12,500 nt of DNA from NCBI GenBank assembly GCA_034096865.1, contig JAWQFJ010014819.1, positions 1-12,500 of the forward strand, read 5' to 3'. The translations under genes were made by a program, and so were the position numbers. The DNA comes from Theodoxus fluviatilis (taxonomy: Eukaryota > Mollusca > Gastropoda > Cycloneritida > Neritidae). The notes below the pieces were generated by a model. That model did not search any database and was not told where the DNA came from. It saw nothing but the letters and a program-made list of their open reading frames with translations. Below are positions 8,030 through 12,500 of this stretch, in pieces. The first letter of the stretch is position 1, and each line of letters opens with the position of its first letter.

Positions 8030-8182
8030 TTCTTGAACTACCTGGACTGGGGATTGACTTTTTCCGGTATTTTGTTGTTGCTAGTTTTGAGGTGTTAGTT
8101 TATGGTGTTTTGTAAATTTAATGATGGAGTTGTATATGTAGTGAGACCGACGAGGTCGTTTCGGTCTTTAGGGGAGGAGCTA
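8030..8182 (+). other. 3' untranslated region of the LTR element with a hairpin before the PPT
   Basis: No coding is seen. A perfect 7-bp stem, AGACCGA (8144-8150) and TCGGTCT (8161-8167) with a 10-base loop, sits just upstream of the polypurine tract. Confidence 0.7.
8170..8179 (+). promoter_or_regulatory. Polypurine tract
   Basis: AGGGGAGGAG followed by CTA lies 3 bp before the 3' LTR, the expected place for plus-strand DNA priming. Confidence 0.85.
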
Positions 8183-8671
8183 TGTTGTGAATATTCTAGA
8201 TAATGCTGGCAACGTCGCAGGCGTGTTTACCAGTCAGGTCACGGCCTTGACCCGCGCGCGACCGAGTTAGGCTAATATTAGCTTGTTGTGACAGTAAGTC
8301 AGTCGCGTCGCAGTTAGGAATGTGGGAGTAAATGCGATAATGTGCTGGTAGTTTCTAGAAATTGTGTAAAGGTATATAAGGAGCGAAAGCGAGTGAGAGA
8401 GGGAGAGCAGCAGATACGACAGAGTTAAAGGTGAGAGCTTTGACCCTGTACAGAGCGAGTTTCTGCTGTGCGCTAGCGAGCCTCTGCAGTACTGTAAGCA
8501 GAGTGAAGCTGTGCGAGTGCTACGAATTGCTGTTGCTGATTTTCACCACTGTAGAGGTCAGTGCGTGAATAAAGTTCATTGGAAACGATCACCAGAGTCT
8601 GTCACTGTGACTTCCTAGCGCAAGCCAGGAGAACCCCCGTACATCAAGATATTGCAGAGAGGAGTGCAACA
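8183..8671 (+). repeat. 3' LTR
   Basis: 489 bp, collinear with the 5' LTR at a constant offset of 3267 bp and differing at one position by eye (G8431 versus A5164). It carries TATATAAG (8373-8380), AATAAA (8568-8573) and the palindrome at 8271-8282. ATCG at 8672-8675 is the right target duplication. Confidence 0.96.
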
Positions 8672-8675
8672 ATCG
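8672..8675. repeat. Right target-site duplication (ATCG) of the LTR element
   Basis: Matches 4912-4915. Confidence 0.85.
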
Positions 8676-9005
8676 CATTGGGTTCGTATCACGTTTGTCG
8701 AGGTGAAGGACAGTGTCACAATTGCAACAAAAACGCGTTTTCCGGGCTAGACTGCATCTATTCAAAAGATACGATGATGTAGAACTGTGTAAGAAATGTA
8801 GATTTAGGCATTAGAACATTCTGCAACCGACAAGTGAACTTGCGCAACCCATACAAGATTCGAATCGACAGAGATCGACCGCATTTACGATATTTGGATT
8901 ATAAGTTTCTATTGTTACGTCACAAGTAAGAACCCATCTGATTGGCTGTTCGTGGCCATTATGTGACGGACAATAAAAACAGAACACTCAAAAGAAAACG
9001 CTACA
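8676..9005. other. No recognisable gene; promoter-like strings
   Basis: Unique sequence after the retroelement. Around 8914-8983 there are an inverted CCAAT (GATTGG), two facing CGTCAC/GTGACG strings and an A-rich AATAAAAAC run. These could be a promoter but no gene is seen to follow. Confidence 0.4.
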
Positions 9006-9151
9006 GGCGACAAGCGAGCGCAATTTTTGCAATGCCGGAAATCTAGTCACGTGTGAGGGCGCCCAAAACAAACTCTTTGGCGACTTGCGAGGACGATGTT
9101 TGCAATGGCAAGAGCAATTTCGTCGGAAATGTTGCCACGTGTGAGAAGGCC
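9006..9151. repeat. Diverged tandem duplication of about 60-73 bp
   Basis: Two units start GGCGAC at 9006 and 9079. They share GCGAG, TTTGCAATG, CGGAAAT and CACGTGTGAG in the same order and end at about 9063 and 9151 (GGCGCC and AAGGCC). The second has about 14 extra bases between TTGCAATG and CGGAAAT. A 91-codon open frame starting at 9096 runs through the second unit into MITE copy B; I do not take it as a gene. Confidence 0.7.
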
Positions 9152-9183
9152 TTTACCAGAAGCAATCGAATTGTTCATAGAGG

Positions 9184-9588
9184 CATTCTGTGAACCCGAG
9201 TCAGTAGTGACTCTGGCACAGTTTGAATGCGCAATAGACTTGACCCTTCGCATTACAGCACTGAGCCATAAAATCGTTCTGATACAATTGTTTTCTTCAC
9301 TTCTTACAGAAATCATTCAGATGTCAAGACTTGTGTCCATTTCAACACAAACATTTTATTTTATCGAATAAACGCTTGTTTATTGCCTCAACAAGAGTAA
9401 GTTAAGAGTTTTGTGCGAAATAGTCTTAGAACTACTTTAACGGCGTATGTCAGGGAGCAGATCGGCTATCTCACAAGCCTCTCGTGTGACCTTCATTTGC
9501 ATATATCGGACGAAAACCTTCCATCACGTGATGTCAACTGGGCTAGAGACACTTTCGCCGATAGGAAAAGTCTCTAATAACTAAAATG
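9184..9588 (+). mobile_element. MITE copy B (405 bp, older)
   Basis: Same family and orientation as copy A: it starts CATTCTGTGAACCCGAGTC and ends in AACTAAAATG. It has several indels relative to the 417-bp copies, has lost the internal AAAAATAGT hairpin, and has a decayed right inverted end. The flanking 9-mers, TCATAGAGG (9175-9183) and GTATAGAGG (9589-9597), match at 7 of 9 positions, as expected for an aged target duplication. Confidence 0.9.
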
Positions 9589-9603
9589 GTATAGAGGAGC
9601 GCC

Positions 9604-9707
9604 GGCGGCGAACGCTCGCGAAAACCGGAGCTTTTCACAGGACCCGAACCTATCCATACCAACGCTCGCCGTGAACGCTCGCCGCGAAGGCTCAATGGCC
9701 ATGGATA
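9604..9707. repeat. GC-rich foldback with three AACGCTCGC copies
   Basis: AACGCTCGC occurs at 9611-9619, 9661-9669 and 9674-9682. The left GGCGGCGAACG and right CGCTCGCCGCG are imperfect inverted copies (9 of 11). TATCCAT (9651-9657) and ATGGATA (9701-9707) are a perfect inverted pair. It could be a transposon terminus, but I found no matching far end. Confidence 0.5.
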
Positions 9708-9923
9708 CGAACCTCAGAAGTCAGCAACTTACGCTGCTTCTACACTGGTGTAAGCAATCCAAAACAGAGGTCGAAAAGGCAAATAATGAAACTCTTCCTG
9801 ACACTTAACAAGTCATAACGACCGTCCACAAGAGCCACAGTGTGTAGATGCGTGTGCGTGTGATTGAGGGAGACGCGCAATATCTTGGAATGCATGTTTA
9901 CTTCATGGTTTACTCTTGTTTGT
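9708..9923. other. No recognisable feature
   Basis: Unique sequence with a short GTGTGCGTGTG run near 9849. No gene was seen. Confidence 0.45.
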
Positions 9924-9964
9924 CTGCCTGCCTGCTTGCCTGCCTGCCTGCCTGCCTGCCTGCC
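9924..9964. repeat. (CCTG)n tetranucleotide microsatellite
   Basis: About ten CTGC/CCTG repeats with one CTTG interruption. Confidence 0.93.
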
Positions 9965-10922
9965 AGTCTGATTAAATAACTTTGATTCGAAAATGAGAAA
10001 AAGGATGCTGGCAATATTAAAAAGAGGAAGTTAATGCTATTATTCTTCAAACATTTGTCGATTGCATTCCACCCTAGCAATATAGTTTTCAATTGCACAA
10101 CAATCAGTACAAACAACTTGAAACCCATGATGTTGCGAAGTGTATTTCTCATTTCTTTGTGATAAACGGGTTTTTTTTAAAGCGTAGAATGATGCTATTT
10201 ATCACATTGTCATCTGCAGAAGAATCAAACAACATATGGAGATTTCCTCAACAACAACAACAACAGTTCACTTCTTGGTAATAACCACCAACATCATTCT
10301 CCCATACTTGTTATAGTTTCATGCAGGTAAAAAAATCCTGCATGGGACAAAAGGACTGTAATATCTTCCTCGAAGTTAAAACACGGTCAGGTCATGGAGC
10401 CCCCAGAGCCTTACTGAGAAGAGCCCAAAGCAGCACACGAACCCATAAGAAAACATAGACAAGCGGTAACGCTTCCGTGTATTCATGACTGACTGAAAGG
10501 ACGGTTCCACCTCTCTCGTCTTCGATCCCGAATCTCTCGGCTCATTGGCGCTATGGGTCGTGGACTGTCCCATTCACGACGCATACTGTCGATGAGCCAG
10601 GGATGTGCGGGTTCGCGGCAACAAATTTCCATATTCAGGTGAGATATCTTAGATATGACATCATCGCACGTAAAAAATTGCTTTGTAGTCACTTAGCCCC
10701 TGATTCTCACATCCTCCGTAGCCTTTTACTCGTTTTTGAATAAAATAAAAACAATAGTTCTAAATGTGTCTGCATTTTAGATTATGCACTTTTGAATTCC
10801 CATTGAGAATGCACGAATAAATAAAGTGTTACGGCCTGTGGACTTTAGCAGCTAAGAAAGGTCATTAACAACACACATCACCTAGTCACGTCTCGATTTC
10901 CTCGCTGGTCGCTTTTTTCAAA
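9965..10922. other. No recognisable gene
   Basis: A/T-rich sequence with a short CAACAACAACAACAACAG run at about 10250 and AATAAA strings at about 10740 and 10817. Short ORFs on the minus strand (about 10376-10692) have no motif I can name. No transposon ends were found. Confidence 0.45.
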
Positions 10923-11254
10923 TTGCTTGCGGCCTTCGCATACGAAGCAACCAAAATATCTTGCCGCGTTGCTTGCGGCCTTCGCACACGAAGCGACCAA
11001 ATATCTTGCCACGTTGCTTGCGGCCTTTGCACACGAAGCAATCAAAATCTCTTGCCAATTTGTTTGCGGCCTTTGCACACGAAGCAACCAAAATCTCTTG
11101 CCACGTTGCTTGCGCCCTTCGCACACGAAGCAACCAAAATCTCTTGCCACGTTGCTTGCGGCCTTTACACACGAAGCAACCAAAATCTCTTGCCACGTTG
11201 CTTGCGGCCTTGGCACACAAAGCAACCAAAATATCTTGCCACGTTGCTTGCAGC
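10923..11254. repeat. 46-bp satellite array, seven units plus a partial
   Basis: Units start at 10923, 10969 (45 bp), 11014, 11060, 11106, 11152 and 11198, with a broken eighth at 11244. The consensus begins TTGCTTGCGGCCTT and continues GCACACGAAGCAACCAAAA. Each unit can fold: GTTGCTT pairs with AAGCAAC across most of the unit, and many also hold CTTCG-CACA-CGAAG. Substitutions are scattered, so the array is not newly made. ORFs through it on both strands are artefacts of the repeat. Confidence 0.95.
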
Positions 11255-11349
11255 CGGTTGCCTGCCAAAGTGGCAAACAATACTGGACACTGAGCTCGCA
11301 CACTCTGGCACTGTGACCTTTCACCTCTCTCCACGTTCTATTTACGGAA
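11255..11349. other. Short unique spacer
   Basis: Separates the satellite from MITE copy C. It begins with a degraded satellite-like GGTTGCCTGCCAAAG segment. No gene was seen. Confidence 0.5.
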
Positions 11350-11358
11350 GCGTATTAA
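11350..11358. repeat. Left 9-bp target-site duplication of MITE copy C
   Basis: GCGTATTAA, repeated exactly at 11776-11784. Confidence 0.93.
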
Positions 11359-11775
11359 CATTCTAGTAAACTAGAGATTTCGCCTACCGGCAAAAGTATC
11401 TCTAGCACTGTTGACGTCACGTGATGGAAGGTTTTCGGCCAATTTATGCAAGCGGAGGTCACACGAGAGGCTTGTGGGATAGCCGATCTGCTCCCTGACA
11501 TACGCCGTTTAAGTAGTTCTAAGACTATTTCGCACAAAACTCTTAACTTACTCTTATTCAGACAATAAACAAGCGTTTATTCGATACAATAAAATGTTTG
11601 TGTTGAAATGGAACCAAGTTTTTACATCTGAATGATTTCTGTAAAAAGTGGAGAGAAAAATAGTATCAGAACGAACTATTTTTGGCGCAAGGCTGTAATG
11701 CCAAGGGTCAAGCCTATTACGCATTCATTGCGAACTGTGCCAGAGTCAATACTACTGACTCGGGTTTACAGAATG
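11359..11775 (-). mobile_element. MITE copy C (417 bp), inverted relative to A and B
   Basis: On the plus strand it starts CATTCTAGTAAACTAGAG and ends GGGTTTACAGAATG, giving ends CATTCTAGTAAAC and CATTCTGTAAAC that match except for one extra A. Perfect 9-bp duplications flank it. It is the reverse complement of copy A at the same length, with about 14 substitutions by eye. It keeps the internal 9-bp-stem hairpin and the GAGTCA/TGACTC pair, so it best represents the intact family. Confidence 0.94.
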
Positions 11776-11784
11776 GCGTATTAA
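11776..11784. repeat. Right 9-bp target-site duplication of MITE copy C
   Basis: GCGTATTAA, identical to 11350-11358. Confidence 0.93.
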
Positions 11785-11866
11785 TTCCCGTGCTTGCACT
11801 CACACACTGAGCATCTCTCTCTCCCCCCCCCTTCCCTTCCCCACGCGGGGCTTGCCCTAGCTGACA

Positions 11867-12052
11867 ATGACTGAAATATATCTGTCAAACAACAGCGAAA
11901 CTTCGAGTGACGATGACGATAGCACTTCCTCATCCAATGATGGTGTTGCAGCTGCTGCAGCAGTACTAATAATTGCCGAACAGCGAAAAAAGAGGAAAAG
12001 AACGTGTTGGTCTCGTCCATCCACTCTTTCAGACATTATGCATGCCATGTGA
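11867..12052 (+). CDS. Short ORF resembling the N-terminus of PIF/Harbinger-type proteins
   Basis: The 61-residue ORF opens with an acidic, serine-rich stretch (SETSSDDDDSTSSS), then an alanine/isoleucine helix (AAAAAVLIIAEQ), then a basic cluster followed by W and RP (RKKRKRTCWSRP), and stops at TGA 12050-12052. From memory of the family, Harbinger transposases and HARBI1-like proteins often begin with an acidic region, a hydrophobic LII-type helix and a basic RRxWVRP motif, which this echoes. Nothing resembling the DDE catalytic domain follows, so it would be a remnant. It could equally be the first exon of an unrelated acidic protein or a chance ORF. Upstream is a C-rich run (about 11823-11843). 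I am not sure of the assignment. Confidence 0.35.
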   Translation: MTEIYLSNNSETSSDDDDSTSSSNDGVAAAAAVLIIAEQRKKRKRTCWSRPSTLSDIMHAM

Positions 12053-12132
12053 CCTCTTGAACCCTATGTGATAACGAACTTCCGTTGAACACAATATTTT
12101 CCCGCGGTAAACGTTGACGTCATACGCAGATG

Positions 12133-12172
12133 CTCTGTGATTGGTGGATTCACAGAGAGTGGCACGCCACTC
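12133..12172. repeat. Two adjacent perfect hairpins
   Basis: CTCTGTGA (12133-12140) pairs with TCACAGAG (12150-12157) around a 9-base loop holding ATTGG-like sequence. Immediately after it, GAGTGGC (12157-12163) pairs with GCCACTC (12166-12172) around two bases. Confidence 0.7.
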
Positions 12173-12257
12173 GCCCAGAAATTATAACAGGTTTTACAGC
12201 GAGTAACTCAGTTGCCGGTGGCTTGGAAAGTTGCTTGGATTGCCAGTTGAACCGACG

Positions 12258-12320
12258 TCGCACACGAAGCAATGCATGGAAAGCAATCAAGTTGCTTGAG
12301 TGGAACTGCCTCGTGTGCGA
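12258..12320. repeat. 63-bp hairpin sharing a 15-mer with the 46-bp satellite
   Basis: TCGCACACGA (12258-12267) is the exact reverse complement of TCGTGTGCGA (12311-12320). Inner AGCAA and TTGCT strings can extend the pairing. The left arm plus AGCAA reads TCGCACACGAAGCAA, found exactly in the 46-bp satellite (unit at 11106). Confidence 0.75.
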
Positions 12321-12500
12321 GAACCTTTAGGGAGACGCAGTGGGTCCATTCTTGCCCACAACGCACAGGGGATTCTCATATGGAATATTAGCGGGTAGCT
12401 GGGCTTAAGGTGTCATCACTTCATTCGGGAAATATGATAGTAATGTCATAAGGTGCACCTATCACCAAGTGTATTGTACATCTGCTGTGCTCATCCTCTA
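12321..12500. other. No recognisable feature
   Basis: Unique sequence to the right edge. No ORF, RNA or transposon terminus was recognised. Confidence 0.45.

Larger units (their letters stand above)
4916..8671 (+). mobile_element. Ty3/gypsy-type LTR retrotransposon, internally deleted (non-autonomous)
   Basis: The element is bounded by two 489-bp LTRs and a 4-bp target duplication. It carries a primer binding site just inside the 5' LTR and a polypurine tract just before the 3' LTR. Inside are a gag-like start with a coiled-coil region, a CCHC zinc knuckle, an aspartic protease with DSGAT, an integrase HHCC zinc-binding region and an integrase C-terminal tail. I see no capsid domain, reverse transcriptase, RNase H or integrase DDE core. 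The internal region is 2778 bp, or about 2350 bp without the nested MITE, against roughly 4-5 kb in complete gypsy elements. The order gag-protease-integrase and the protease motif fit Ty3/gypsy (Metaviridae). LTR identity implies recent insertion, so its enzymes probably came from an intact relative. Confidence 0.93.

Noticed and set aside
9096..9371. 91-codon ORF running into MITE copy B
   Set aside because: Two-thirds of it is MITE sequence, and the first 30 codons show no recognisable motif.
10923..11254. CRISPR-like array of regular repeats with short hairpins
   Set aside because: There are no distinct spacers; the whole 46-bp unit repeats. The genome context is eukaryotic.
10878..11366. 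Several overlapping ORFs of 110-148 codons
   Set aside because: All are frames through the 46-bp satellite; openness in many frames at once shows a repeat effect.

Overview
The window looks like repeat-rich, gene-poor DNA from an animal nuclear genome, most likely a marine invertebrate and possibly a mollusc. The signs are abundant di-, tri- and tetranucleotide microsatellites, several minisatellites, a Ty3/gypsy-class LTR retrotransposon, short DNA transposons with target-site duplications, and no operon-like gene arrangement. The organism call is an inference; no host gene identifies the species.

Layout: positions 1-478 hold a possible minus-strand coding exon whose distal part is an 18-bp minisatellite. 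Positions 1324-1533 are a 42-bp minisatellite, 1977-2378 a mutating tetranucleotide array, and 3151-3557 a GA tract followed by a duplicated (TA)n module. A degenerate tRNA-like sequence lies near 4700-4767 on the minus strand. The centre (4916-8671) is a structurally complete gypsy-type LTR element. It has two 489-bp LTRs that differ at one site by eye, a 4-bp target duplication (ATCG), a primer binding site, a polypurine tract, and a gag/protease/integrase remnant without capsid, reverse transcriptase, RNase H or integrase catalytic core. A 417-bp DNA transposon has inserted into its gag region.

That 417-bp element belongs to a MITE-like family present three times here: 5902-6318 (+), 9184-9588 (+, older, 405 bp) and 11359-11775 (-). 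Copies have short inverted ends and 9-bp target duplications, which suggests a Mutator-like or other 9-bp-duplicating superfamily. Between and after them lie a diverged tandem duplication (9006-9151), a GC-rich foldback (9604-9707), a (CCTG)n run, a seven-unit 46-bp satellite (10923-11254), a short ORF resembling the N-terminus of PIF/Harbinger-type proteins (11867-12052), and a hairpin cluster (12133-12320) that shares a 15-mer with the satellite.

Functionally the window is mostly mobile DNA in layers. The LTR element appears recently inserted but cannot encode its own replication, so it would have needed enzymes supplied in trans. The MITEs likewise have no transposase. No complete host gene was recognised.
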